DNA of 59,388 nucleotides from CAZDXJ01 sp050303615 (GTDB lineage Bacteria; Pseudomonadota; Gammaproteobacteria; Methylococcales; Methylomonadaceae), in assembly GCA_050303615.1 (NCBI GenBank), contig JBNLCC010000024.1, positions 1 through 59,388 of the forward strand, given 5' to 3'. The position numbers were made by a program, and so were the translations under genes. This document shows, one piece after another, positions 7,122 to 16,230 of this stretch. Every line of letters begins with the position of its first letter. Within the stretch, counting starts at the first letter, position 1. The notes under the pieces are model-generated. The model was not told the DNA's origin and made no database searches. It saw nothing but the letters and a program-made list of their open reading frames with translations.

Positions 7122-7823
7122 ATGCGCAAAGCAGGTCCGGTAATGGCCCGTTGTAACAGTTGCTCCGCTCCGCTTGCCGCCGATACCAACCGTTGTGTCT
7201 ATTGCGGAACCCGCAACGATGTTGATCTGCACGGCAAACAGGAATACTTTATCCATCATCAACATTCCGGCCGCATCTGCCCTGTTTGTGACAAGGAGTT
7301 GCAAACCATTGCTTTAACAGTACACGGCGCACTTTATGTTGAGCGCTGTGATAATTGTTACGGTCTGTTTTTTGATCCGGGTGAATTGGATGTTTTTTTG
7401 CAAAATTCGGTAAGCGCCATCTATGAAATCAATTTAAAACATATCGGAAACATAAACCGCGACCGTTACGGCAAACAACAAAAGATCCGCTATCGGAAGT
7501 GCCCGCAATGCCGGCAATTGATGAATCGCGTCAATTACGGACATCGCAGCGGTGTGGTTATCGACCGCTGCAGGAAACATGGGGTTTGGCTGGATAGCGG
7601 CGAAATTACCCACCTGTTGGAATGGCGGAAAGCCGGCGGTCAACTGCTGCATGAAAGATATTCCCGGCAAAAAAAATTACAGGAAAAGCAACAGCAGCGG
7701 CATCAGTCGCCGGAGGTGTATTCTAACGGGTATGATTTTGAAAGTTTTGCCGGCTACCAAAGCGGTAGGGAGGACGATTTGCTGGAAACGGTTGCGCAGT
7801 TTATTTTCAGGCTGTTCAAATAA
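7122..7823 (+). CDS. Multi-zinc-ribbon protein (TFIIB-type zinc finger)
   Basis: Up to 233 residues with three zinc-binding units: CNSC...CVYC near the front, CPVC...CDNC (zf-TFIIB pattern, followed by GLFFDPGELD), and CPQC...CRKHGVWLDSGEI. The last two share the R/DxC-x-GxWxDxGE layout of the family. The C-terminus is lysine/glutamine-rich, then acidic. The ATG at 7143 (MARCNSC) has AGCAGG upstream and may be the real start instead of 7122. It is translationally close to the SPFH gene, and zinc-ribbon/SPFH pairs recur in bacteria. It could act as an adaptor; function unknown. Confidence 0.75.
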   Translation: MRKAGPVMARCNSCSAPLAADTNRCVYCGTRNDVDLHGKQEYFIHHQHSGRICPVCDKELQTIALTVHGALYVERCDNCYGLFFDPGELDVFLQNSVSAIYEINLKHIGNINRDRYGKQQKIRYRKCPQCRQLMNRVNYGHRSGVVIDRCRKHGVWLDSGEITHLLEWRKAGGQLLHERYSRQKKLQEKQQQRHQSPEVYSNGYDFESFAGYQSGREDDLLETVAQFIFRLFK

Positions 7824-9644
7824 CTATTGCTCATCCCTAAGATAAGCCAACTCAAGATGGTTGATGGCCGCGGTGGAATTTAACGTTTTGCCAAGTCGGC
7901 AGCGCACATCCTTACCGTCGAGATGTATGGATACAATCTCGCCGGACTTGAATTTCGTCGTATTAAAGACAATGCTGTCGACCGGATGTATGGACTTGGT
8001 TGCCGGTAAAAACAATGCCCAGGCAGTGGGCTCCTTACGTCCGGGAAAACGCAGTAACGCCAGTGTGGTCTGCAGCGAAAGTAACTTGACTCCCACGCTG
8101 ATATTTTCGTTGTAAGCATTATCAACCCGGCATATCAAGCCGAGTTCGATTCTGCCGACAACATCAGCAGCGATACCGATCACATCTCCGGTTTTGACCT
8201 TGGCGTTGTTTGACAGACAGGAAATTTTACGGCCATGTATGCTGCTGTCCAATATCTCGAAATTGTGTAATAACTCTTCCTGCTCCGGTATCTGCTGCCG
8301 CTCCGTTTTTTTTTCCGGATAGTCCCAAATTCGTTTTTTATCCGATGTTTCCTGGTAGACGGAAAAAATTTTATCGAGTTTTCTATTGTGTCGGATTTTC
8401 CGTTTATAGGTTTCTCTCATCTGGTGTGCATCTTCCTCGCCGACCGGAACCAGGTCCAATTCCGGCGCCTCCCATTGACCGGCAATCCTGGGGTCAAAAT
8501 CCTTGACGAAATACAACGGATTATTTTTGTCGGTACTTTGCTGCTGTTCGGCGACCGGTTCCGCAAGTGGTTTTTTGTCTTTACGCAGCAAGGCGATCAG
8601 ATTTTCGAGACCGATGATTCCAGTGCAATGCTGCTGTTTTTTTATCCGAGCATTCTTTCTTTGCTGAGCCATGCCCAGCGTATTGACCACCTTTAAGAAC
8701 ATGTTTTGTAAAATCGAATTCGAGGCACCTTGAATCGCTGGATTCTCCCGTAAATACTGGTAAATTTTTTTGGCGACAATGACTGTGGTGATATATCTGT
8801 CCGCTTGATCTTCCACCATTTTATTTTCAGTAATGCGTCCGGGTGGGGTATCAACCGCTAAATTGAATTTGCAGTAGCTTTTGATATATTTGGGTTCAAA
8901 TTCGGAGACCACTTTGGCGTGTTTGGCGACCGTACTTAAAAATTCATAGATTCTTTTAATGTTTCTGGCGCGGAACTGATTGCTGCTGCACAATTCAAAA
9001 GTCAATATCTGATTAAATGCTTCCTGCACGGTACGTTCCTGACTATCTTCGACGGTAATTTCCCGGTCTAAAATTTTCAATTGTTCCGCTTTGGCGAAGA
9101 CTTGATAACAAAACAGCCAGAAACCCGGATAAGGTTTGTTATACACTTCGCAAATATGCAGTAGGGCTTTGCCCGAGGCATGCAGCGACCGGTAAAGAAC
9201 CAGCGCCGCATTTTTTTTCTTATTCCAGCCTTCGATGTGATCGACTGACTGGAAAAAGCCTCTGGCAATTTCGGAATACAGCCAGACGAGTATTTCGGAA
9301 TTTTTTTGTTCCTGTTCCGATAAGGGAAAACTGCTGTCCAGGAAACTTTCTTCCACACGATCGGTAAACGGACTCAGCTGGGCATAGATCTTTTCCAATA
9401 AAGCGATATGCAGGTCGGCTTTGAGCTGTAAAGCATTTATTTTTTGCACGGCGCAGAAAATTTGCCGGCATGACGCATAGCTATCCGCAACGGTTAAATC
9501 GCCCAGCCAGTTGGAAAGTCCTTTTGCGCTCGGCTCGAAAGGAAGGTGAAAATCATCAACTCTGGGAACAGGCTTAAACATTAAAATATCTTGTGACGAA
9601 GTCATTCCTAACAAATTTACCGAGTATGGGTCTGGTTCTGCCAT
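7824..9644 (-). CDS. Conserved hypothetical protein, 606 residues
   Basis: I do not firmly recognise this protein. It is soluble, with no signal peptide or membrane segment. Residues about 1-340 look alpha-helical, a charged linker with many Q, K and E residues covers 340-460, and the last 130 residues look beta-rich. The segment RVDNAYNENISVGVKLL resembles a degenerate PilZ-type pattern (NxSxG instead of D/NxSxxG), so a cyclic-di-GMP-binding or PilZ-derived domain is possible but unproven. AGGA precedes the ATG at a good distance. Its 3' end abuts the convergent zinc-ribbon gene with no gap. Confidence 0.6.
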   Translation of the reverse strand: MAEPDPYSVNLLGMTSSQDILMFKPVPRVDDFHLPFEPSAKGLSNWLGDLTVADSYASCRQIFCAVQKINALQLKADLHIALLEKIYAQLSPFTDRVEESFLDSSFPLSEQEQKNSEILVWLYSEIARGFFQSVDHIEGWNKKKNAALVLYRSLHASGKALLHICEVYNKPYPGFWLFCYQVFAKAEQLKILDREITVEDSQERTVQEAFNQILTFELCSSNQFRARNIKRIYEFLSTVAKHAKVVSEFEPKYIKSYCKFNLAVDTPPGRITENKMVEDQADRYITTVIVAKKIYQYLRENPAIQGASNSILQNMFLKVVNTLGMAQQRKNARIKKQQHCTGIIGLENLIALLRKDKKPLAEPVAEQQQSTDKNNPLYFVKDFDPRIAGQWEAPELDLVPVGEEDAHQMRETYKRKIRHNRKLDKIFSVYQETSDKKRIWDYPEKKTERQQIPEQEELLHNFEILDSSIHGRKISCLSNNAKVKTGDVIGIAADVVGRIELGLICRVDNAYNENISVGVKLLSLQTTLALLRFPGRKEPTAWALFLPATKSIHPVDSIVFNTTKFKSGEIVSIHLDGKDVRCRLGKTLNSTAAINHLELAYLRDEQ

Positions 9645-9808
9645 CCGGGTGTCCTGTGCATATTGCTAATAATATAGGCTGGAATTTGATCAAAGCAATA
9701 GTATACTGGGATTGTTAATGACAAATTTGTACGAAATTAAAAACGGTCATGCCTTTTTAGCGTGACAGAATTAGATTAATTCAAGGGCTAATAATGCCAT
9801 TTTAAAGC

Positions 9809-11851
9809 ATGAAACATAATCCATTACTCATCGATTCCCATTTACCGCAATTTTCTCAAATCAGACCGGAACATGTCGAACCGGCGATAGGGCAGCTGAT
9901 CGAATCAGCCCGAGACACCATCGATAAACACCTCGCAGCCACTGTTAATTATAGCTGGAAAAATTTAATTGAGCCGTTGGAAGACGCCGATGACCGCCTT
10001 AATAAAGCTTGGTCTGCTGTCAATCACTTGAATTCCGTGGTAAACGGTGATCAATTACGCCAAGTATATAACACCTGCTTGCCGAAATTAAGCGAATATG
10101 CGACCGAAGTCGGACAAAATGAACGGTTGTTCAAAGCCTATCAATCAATTGCGGAAAGTGAGCATTATGCCGCCTTAGATACTGCACAAAAGAAAATCAT
10201 TGAAAACAGCCTCAGGGATTTCCGGCTTTCGGGCATTGATCTGGATGAAAACGATAAGCGCCGCTTTAAAGAAATCAATCGGGATTTATCGCGATTGAGC
10301 AGCAAATTTGAAGAAAATCTGTTGGATGCCACACATGCCTGGACCAAGCAGATTGAAGATCCGCAACAATTATCCGGTCTTCCTGAAACGGCGCTGAATT
10401 TATTCAAACAGGCGGCGGAACAGAGAAATTTATCCGGATGGCTGATTACTCTTGAGGTTCCCAGCTATCTGGCAATTCTGACCTATGCCGATGACAGGGC
10501 GTTACGCCAGGAATTATATACCGCTTACAACACCCGCGCCTCGGATCAAAATCCGCAACAACCGCAGTGGGACAACAGCGAAATAATGGAAAATATACTG
10601 GCGCTGCGCCACGAAAAAGCGCAATTGCTGGGATTTAACGATTTTACGGAATTGTCGCTAGCCACTAAAATGGCCGAGTCACCACAGCAGGTGACCGGTT
10701 TTTTAGAGGATCTTGCGGCAAAGTCAAAACACCAGGCGCAGCGGGATCTCGAAGAACTGCGGCAATATGCGCGGCAACAACATCGATTAGATGATTTGCA
10801 GGCTTGGGATATCGGTTATTTTTCCGAAAAAATGCGACAGCATTTTTTTCGGCTTTCACAAGAAGAAGTCAAAGCTTTTTTTCCGATAACCAGTGTGCTG
10901 CCCGGCTTGTTTTCCGTCGTTGAAAAACTCTACGGCTTAAGCATTACTGAAATCAAGGACTTCGACAGCTGGCATCAGGATGTGCGCTTTTTTCAAATTC
11001 ACGATCAGCAGCGCCAACTTCGCGGCCAATTTTATATCGATTTATATGCCCGCCCTAAAAAACGCGGCGGCGCTTGGATGGATGTTTGTGTAACGCGCAA
11101 GAAGAGCGGCGGGCACATTCAAACACCGGTTGCATACCTTGTGTGCAATTTTACCCCGCCAACCGGTGAGCATCCCTCTCTGTTGACCCATGATGACGTC
11201 ATTACGTTGTTCCATGAATTTGGTCACGGCCTGCATCATATGCTCACGCTGGTCGATCATTTGGGTGTGTCCGGGATTAACGGCGTCGAGTGGGATGCGG
11301 TCGAATTACCCAGCCAATTCATGGAAAACTGGTGTTGGGAGCAGCATACTTTGCAATTGATCTCCGGCCATTATCAAAGCGGCGAAAAATTGCCGGATGT
11401 CTTGTTTCAGAAAATGCTTGAGGCAAAAAATTTCCAGTCCGGCATGCAAATGGTGCGGCAGTTGGAATTCAGCCTATTCGATTTTCTGATACATCGGCAA
11501 TATGATCCCCTCCGAGGGGGCCATATTTATGAGACGCTGGATCAGGTCAGGCGGCGGGTTGCGGTTATTATGCCGCCTTCCTTCAACCGCTTTGCGCACG
11601 GTTTTTCGCACATTTTTTCAGGCGGTTACGGAGCCGGATACTATAGTTATAAATGGGCCGAAGTGTTGTCCAGTGATGCTTTTTCGCTGTTTGAGGAAAA
11701 CGGTATTTTCGACCGGGCAACCGGCACATCCTTCCTGCATAAAATTCTTGAGCAAGGCGGCAGCCGTAATGCTATGGAGTTATTTGTCGAATTCCGCGGC
11801 CGTGAGCCGGAAATCGACGCTTTGCTCAGACATAATGGGATTGCCGCATGA
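9809..11851 (+). CDS. prlC: Oligopeptidase A (M3 metallopeptidase)
   Basis: A 680-residue cytoplasmic zinc peptidase that degrades short peptides, including cleaved signal peptides. The HEFGH zinc motif is at 469-473 (H469, E470, H473), and GVEWDAVELPSQFMENW about 25 residues later supplies the third ligand glutamate, as in M3 enzymes. Length matches E. coli PrlC (680). The stop overlaps the ubiD start (ATGA), so prlC and ubiD are translationally coupled. No obvious Shine-Dalgarno precedes the ATG. Confidence 0.93.
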   Translation: MKHNPLLIDSHLPQFSQIRPEHVEPAIGQLIESARDTIDKHLAATVNYSWKNLIEPLEDADDRLNKAWSAVNHLNSVVNGDQLRQVYNTCLPKLSEYATEVGQNERLFKAYQSIAESEHYAALDTAQKKIIENSLRDFRLSGIDLDENDKRRFKEINRDLSRLSSKFEENLLDATHAWTKQIEDPQQLSGLPETALNLFKQAAEQRNLSGWLITLEVPSYLAILTYADDRALRQELYTAYNTRASDQNPQQPQWDNSEIMENILALRHEKAQLLGFNDFTELSLATKMAESPQQVTGFLEDLAAKSKHQAQRDLEELRQYARQQHRLDDLQAWDIGYFSEKMRQHFFRLSQEEVKAFFPITSVLPGLFSVVEKLYGLSITEIKDFDSWHQDVRFFQIHDQQRQLRGQFYIDLYARPKKRGGAWMDVCVTRKKSGGHIQTPVAYLVCNFTPPTGEHPSLLTHDDVITLFHEFGHGLHHMLTLVDHLGVSGINGVEWDAVELPSQFMENWCWEQHTLQLISGHYQSGEKLPDVLFQKMLEAKNFQSGMQMVRQLEFSLFDFLIHRQYDPLRGGHIYETLDQVRRRVAVIMPPSFNRFAHGFSHIFSGGYGAGYYSYKWAEVLSSDAFSLFEENGIFDRATGTSFLHKILEQGGSRNAMELFVEFRGREPEIDALLRHNGIAA

Positions 11852-13305
11852 AGTACAGGGATCTGCGTGATTTTATCGACTTGCTGGAACAACAAGGGGA
11901 ACTAAAACGCATTCAATATGCTGCCGACCCGGTATTGGAGATTACCGAAATTTGCGACCGTACGTTAAAGCAGCAAGGGCCGGCATTATTATTTGAAAAT
12001 CCGAAAAATTCAACGGTGCCGCTGTTGGGCAATCTATTCGGTACGGCGCACCGGGTGGCGATGGGCATGGGTGCCGATTCGGTCGATAAATTAAGGGAAA
12101 TCGGCCGGTTATTGGCTTACTTAAAAGAGCCCGAGCCACCCAAAGGCATGAAGGACGCCTTCGAAAAAATCCCGGTATTCAAGCAGGTGCTGAATATGGC
12201 GCCGAAGATCGTCAAAAATGCGAGCTGCCAGCAAGTGGTTTTGAGCGGCGATGACGTTGATTTGTCCAATTACCCGATTCAGACCTGCTGGCCGGAAGAC
12301 GCTGCGCCGTTGATAACCTGGCCGCTGGTGATCACCCGCGGCCCTTATAAGGAACGGCAGAATCTGGGTATTTACCGGCAGCAGGTCATTGCAAAAAACA
12401 AGGTCATCATGCGCTGGCTGGCGCACCGCGGCGGTGCGCTGGATTATAAGGAATGGCGGGAAGTGCATGCTGACCGGCCCTTTCCGGTTACGGTTGCATT
12501 AGGGGCTGATCCGGCGACCATTCTTGCCGCAGTGACGCCGATCCCGGACCCTTTGTCGGAATATGCGTTTGCCGGGTTGTTACGCGGCAACAAAACGGAT
12601 GTGACCCAGTGTATTACCAATGATTTGCAGGCGCCGGCCAGCGCTGAGATTGTGCTGGAAGGGTTTATCTATCCCGGAGAAACGGCGCGGGAGGGCCCTT
12701 ACGGCGATCATACCGGCTACTACAATGAAGTGGAGGAATTTCCGGTATTCACGATCGAAAAAATCACCCAGCGCGAAAATCCGATATATCACAGCACTTA
12801 TACCGGCCGGCCCCCCGACGAGCCGGCGATCCTCGGGGTGGCGTTGAATGAGGTTTTTGTTCCCATACTACAAAAACAATTTCCCGAGATAACCGATTTT
12901 TATTTACCGCCGGAGGGATGCTCCTACCGTATGGCGGTGATCAGTATGAAAAAACAGTATGCCGGACATGCCAAGCGGGTTATGCTGGGAACCTGGTCGT
13001 TCCTGCGCCAGTTCATGTATACCAAATTTGTCATTGTGGTCGATGATGATGTCAACGCCAGGGACTGGAAGGATGTGATCTGGGCAATGACTACGCGCAT
13101 GGATCCGGCGCGGGATATCACGCTACTCGAAAATACGCCGATCGATTATCTCGATTTCGCATCGCCGGTTTCCGGGCTGGGCTCTAAAGCCGGGTTTGAT
13201 GCGACTAACAAATGGCCGGGGGAAACGGCTAGGGAATGGGGCAAGCCTATTGTCATGGCGCCGGAAATCATCAGCCGGGTTGACGAAGTCTGGGCATCGT
13301 TATAA
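11848..13305 (+). CDS. ubiD: 4-hydroxy-3-polyprenylbenzoate decarboxylase UbiD
   Basis: A 485-residue prenylated-FMN-dependent decarboxylase of ubiquinone synthesis. It matches E. coli UbiD along its length: MKYRDLRDFIDLLEQQGELK at the start, the NLGIYRQQV and MRWLAHRGGALDY segments of the cofactor pocket, EGPYGDHTGYYNEVEEFPVF, and the C-terminal DPARD and GSKAGFDATNKW regions. It needs UbiX to make its cofactor; ubiX is not in the window. Overlaps prlC by four bases. A strong terminator follows at 13480. Confidence 0.95.
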   Translation: MKYRDLRDFIDLLEQQGELKRIQYAADPVLEITEICDRTLKQQGPALLFENPKNSTVPLLGNLFGTAHRVAMGMGADSVDKLREIGRLLAYLKEPEPPKGMKDAFEKIPVFKQVLNMAPKIVKNASCQQVVLSGDDVDLSNYPIQTCWPEDAAPLITWPLVITRGPYKERQNLGIYRQQVIAKNKVIMRWLAHRGGALDYKEWREVHADRPFPVTVALGADPATILAAVTPIPDPLSEYAFAGLLRGNKTDVTQCITNDLQAPASAEIVLEGFIYPGETAREGPYGDHTGYYNEVEEFPVFTIEKITQRENPIYHSTYTGRPPDEPAILGVALNEVFVPILQKQFPEITDFYLPPEGCSYRMAVISMKKQYAGHAKRVMLGTWSFLRQFMYTKFVIVVDDDVNARDWKDVIWAMTTRMDPARDITLLENTPIDYLDFASPVSGLGSKAGFDATNKWPGETAREWGKPIVMAPEIISRVDEVWASL

Positions 13306-13699
13306 AGAGCTTGCTATGCCCTTTTCCCGGTGCAGTCAACAGTACTCTGTTGCAAAGATGCGACAATCTGTCGCGCGTCAATATGCCACATTCTCACATG
13401 AACCGTTTTTGGATAACATAACTACAACTCTGCAATGCGCTTTTATTGATAGAGAGTTTTACATATCCTACCTCTTATTAATGCGGTCGATGCGATCGCA
13501 TTTTTTTTGCCTAAAAAATTCAGTCACGATGAATTTTGTGATCAGTGCCTGCTCGGCAGCAGATTAGCTTTGTTTTTTATTTTATAATGTGACAATTAAG
13601 GGGAATGGCAACAGTTTAATTGTCTGATCCTGTACAAATAAACTTACTGAACGATATCCGGAGATTTCTAAAATCCGGCAGACCGAATAAACTAGCTAA
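13306..13699. other. 394-bp gap between ubiD and pepP
   Basis: No gene is visible. A short hairpin (GCGACA/TGTCGC, 13360-13374) comes first, then the ubiD terminator at 13480-13508 and a further perfect inverted repeat, AAAATTCA (13515-13522) with TGAATTTT (13530-13537), around a seven-base centre. TATAAT at 13583-13588 is a candidate -10 box for pepP, without a convincing -35. Confidence 0.5.
13480..13508 (+). terminator. Intrinsic terminator after ubiD
   Basis: AATGCGGTCG (13480-13489) pairs with CGATCGCATT (13493-13502) as a ten-base stem with one G-U pair and a three-base ATG loop. A run of eight T follows (13501-13508). It lies 174 bases past the ubiD stop and would end the prlC-ubiD transcript. 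Confidence 0.85.
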
Positions 13700-15010
13700 A
13701 TGAGACCAACTGAATTCAAAAAGCGACGTAAATTGCTCATGCAGCAGATCGGCGAAGGCAATATAGGCATCATTGCCAGCGCGCCGACACGTACCCGGAA
13801 CAGGGATGTTGATTACCCTTTTCGTCAAGACAGTGATTTTTATTATCTGACGGGATTTAATGAGCCGGATGCGCTGGCGGTTTTTATTCCCGGACGCAAA
13901 CAAGGACAATATATCCTGTTTTGCCGGGAATTCGATGAAAAAAAAGCCCTATGGGAAGGCGCTCATTCCGGATTGGAAGGTGCGACTGGCGAATATGGCG
14001 CTGATGATTCTTTTCCAATCGATGACCTGGATGAGATTTTACCGGGTATGCTTGAGAATAAAGTAAAGGTCTTTTACCCAATGGGACGGGACAGCGATTT
14101 GGACCATCATTTGCTGGAATGGGTCAATAATATCCGTAAGCAATCCAGAGCGGGCATCAGCGCGCCGGGTGAATTTGTTTCGATGGAACATCTGCTGCAT
14201 GAGATGCGCCTGTTTAAAAGCGCCGCAGAGATATGCTTGTTGAAAAAAGCGGCTGATGTTTCCGCACAAGCGCATATCAGGGCGATGCAGACTTGTTCGG
14301 CCGGGATGTACGAATACCAGGTGGAAGCGGAAATTGTCCATGAATTTATTAGCGAAGGGTTGCGTGCAGTAGCCTATCCTTCCATTGTTGCGGGAGGAAA
14401 AAATGCTTGTGTACTACACTATACAGAGAACGCTTCGAGACTGAAAAAAGGCGATCTGCTGTTGATCGATGCCGGAGCGGAATGCGATCATTATGCGGCT
14501 GATATCACCCGTACGTTTCCTGTGTCCGGCAGATTCAGCGAACCGCAAAAACTGCTTTATCAATTGGTCCTTGATGCGCAGCTTGCCGCTCTCGATCAGG
14601 TAAAACCCGGTATAGCCTGGAACCGGCCCCATGATGCCGCGGTACAAGTTCTGACCGAAGGCTTGGTGAAACTGGGGTTGTTGCAAGGGAGTGTGTCCAA
14701 GCTGATCGAAGACGAGAGCTATAAACTGTTTTACATGCATCGCATTGGCCACTGGTTGGGTATGGATGTGCATGATGTCGGTGACTATAAGGTTGACGAG
14801 CAATGGCGTCTGCTGGAACCGGGAATGGTTCTGACGATTGAGCCAGGTCTCTATATTTCGCCCGATTGCGGCCAGGTAGAAGCAAAGTGGCGTGGCATAG
14901 GGATTCGAATCGAAGACGATGTGCTAGTTACTGAGCACGGTCATGAAATATTAACCAATGCCGTGCCCAAAACAATTAAAGAAATAGAAACACTGATTCA
15001 GGCAGACTGA
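13700..15010 (+). CDS. pepP: Xaa-Pro aminopeptidase PepP
   Basis: A 436-residue M24B metallopeptidase that removes N-terminal residues preceding proline. The creatinase-like N-domain starts with RRKLLMQQIGEGNIGIIASAP. The pita-bread domain supplies the dimetal ligands: two Asp in LIDAGAECDHYAADITRTFP, His in HRIGHWLGMDVHDVG, Glu in TIEPGLY, and Glu in GIGIRIEDDV. Length is as in E. coli (441). Its stop overlaps the ubiH start by one base (TGATG), the same pepP-ubiH-ubiI order as in E. coli. Confidence 0.94.
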   Translation: MRPTEFKKRRKLLMQQIGEGNIGIIASAPTRTRNRDVDYPFRQDSDFYYLTGFNEPDALAVFIPGRKQGQYILFCREFDEKKALWEGAHSGLEGATGEYGADDSFPIDDLDEILPGMLENKVKVFYPMGRDSDLDHHLLEWVNNIRKQSRAGISAPGEFVSMEHLLHEMRLFKSAAEICLLKKAADVSAQAHIRAMQTCSAGMYEYQVEAEIVHEFISEGLRAVAYPSIVAGGKNACVLHYTENASRLKKGDLLLIDAGAECDHYAADITRTFPVSGRFSEPQKLLYQLVLDAQLAALDQVKPGIAWNRPHDAAVQVLTEGLVKLGLLQGSVSKLIEDESYKLFYMHRIGHWLGMDVHDVGDYKVDEQWRLLEPGMVLTIEPGLYISPDCGQVEAKWRGIGIRIEDDVLVTEHGHEILTNAVPKTIKEIETLIQAD

Positions 15011-16230
15011 TGCAGCACGAATATGATCTACTGATAATAGGCGGTGGTTTGGCCGGCAATTGTTTGGCTTTGGCGTTAAAAGACAGCGGGTTGCGGTTGG
15101 CCGTTATTGAAGCCGATACGCGTGAGCAGCGCCGCGATTCCACTGCCGGCGATCGTGCTTTGGCATTGGCCTACGGTACGGTGACTATGCTGGATGCATT
15201 GGGAGTGTGGCAAGGCGTTAAACATAAAGCGACAGCCATTAAACGGATTCACATTTCCGACCGGGGCCATTTCGGTAAAACGCGGTTATCCGCAGAGCAG
15301 GCAGGTGTTGCGGCTTTGGGATATGTTATTGCCGCGCGTGATATCGAAGAACATGTGGCGGATAAGGTCGCGGAGGCCGGTTGCGAACAGTTTTGCCCGG
15401 CCCGGGTTGTCGGCTTAGCGTCAGATACGGATCTGGCGCGCGTCAGTATAAATATTGCTGATGAGCCGGTAAATTTATCTGCAAAACTGGTGGTAGGTGC
15501 CGACGGCGGCAATTCCACGGTGCGAAAATTACTGGAAATCGGGCAACAGGTTACCGAATACCGGCAGACTGCCATCGTCACTACGGTTAAGCCGGGCATC
15601 GGTCACGGGAATACCGCCTATGAACGTTTCACTGCATCCGGACCGCTCGCCATGTTGCCGGCAAATGACGGTCAATGTGCGGTGGTTTGGACGCGAAGCC
15701 ACGAGCAGGCGGAAACCCTGCTGAAAAGCGCCGAAGGTGATTTCGTTGCGCAATTACAGCAATGCTTTGGTTATTGGCTGGGTGAATTAACACTAACCGC
15801 CCCCCGAAGGGCTTTTCCGTTAACCCTGATTCAAGCGGAAAGGATGGTATCGGGGCGCAGCGTTATTATCGGCAACGCCGTGCATCAATTACACCCTGTT
15901 GCCGGGCAGGGATTTAATCTGGGACTGAGGGATGTGGTACAGTTGGCGGAGATGTTGATCGGACGGCAAAATCAGGGAAGCGATATCGGCGCGGCGAATT
16001 TTCTAGCCGACTATGCGGCAAAACGGCAACAGGACCATAATCGGGTGATCGGTTTTACCGACAACGTAGTCAAAATCTTCTCCAATGAATGGTTGCCTAT
16101 GGCGGCGCTGAGGAATTCCGGCTTGGTGTTATTGGACCACATACCGGCAGCCAAGGATTATTTGGCACGCTATGCCATGGGTTTGTCCGGGCGTCTGCCA
16201 CGCATCGGCAGCAGGAGCCGGTGCGGATGA
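15010..16230 (+). CDS. ubiH: 2-octaprenyl-6-methoxyphenol hydroxylase UbiH
   Basis: A 406-residue FAD monooxygenase of ubiquinone synthesis. The N-terminal dinucleotide fold is DLLIIGGGLAGNCLALAL. The second motif reads VIIGNAVHQLHPVAGQGFNLGLRD-like; GNA instead of GDA is typical of UbiH rather than UbiI. HISDRGHFGKTRL and YERFTASGPLAMLP also match E. coli UbiH. It hydroxylates the ring in aerobic ubiquinone synthesis, probably within the soluble Ubi complex. Coupled to pepP upstream and ubiI downstream by overlapping stops and starts. Confidence 0.92.
   Translation: MQHEYDLLIIGGGLAGNCLALALKDSGLRLAVIEADTREQRRDSTAGDRALALAYGTVTMLDALGVWQGVKHKATAIKRIHISDRGHFGKTRLSAEQAGVAALGYVIAARDIEEHVADKVAEAGCEQFCPARVVGLASDTDLARVSINIADEPVNLSAKLVVGADGGNSTVRKLLEIGQQVTEYRQTAIVTTVKPGIGHGNTAYERFTASGPLAMLPANDGQCAVVWTRSHEQAETLLKSAEGDFVAQLQQCFGYWLGELTLTAPRRAFPLTLIQAERMVSGRSVIIGNAVHQLHPVAGQGFNLGLRDVVQLAEMLIGRQNQGSDIGAANFLADYAAKRQQDHNRVIGFTDNVVKIFSNEWLPMAALRNSGLVLLDHIPAAKDYLARYAMGLSGRLPRIGSRSRCG

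Noticed and set aside
16089..16226. Longer UbiI beginning inside ubiH
   Set aside because: The extension is in the shadow of conserved ubiH sequence; the ATGA overlap at 16227 puts the FAD motif at the correct distance.
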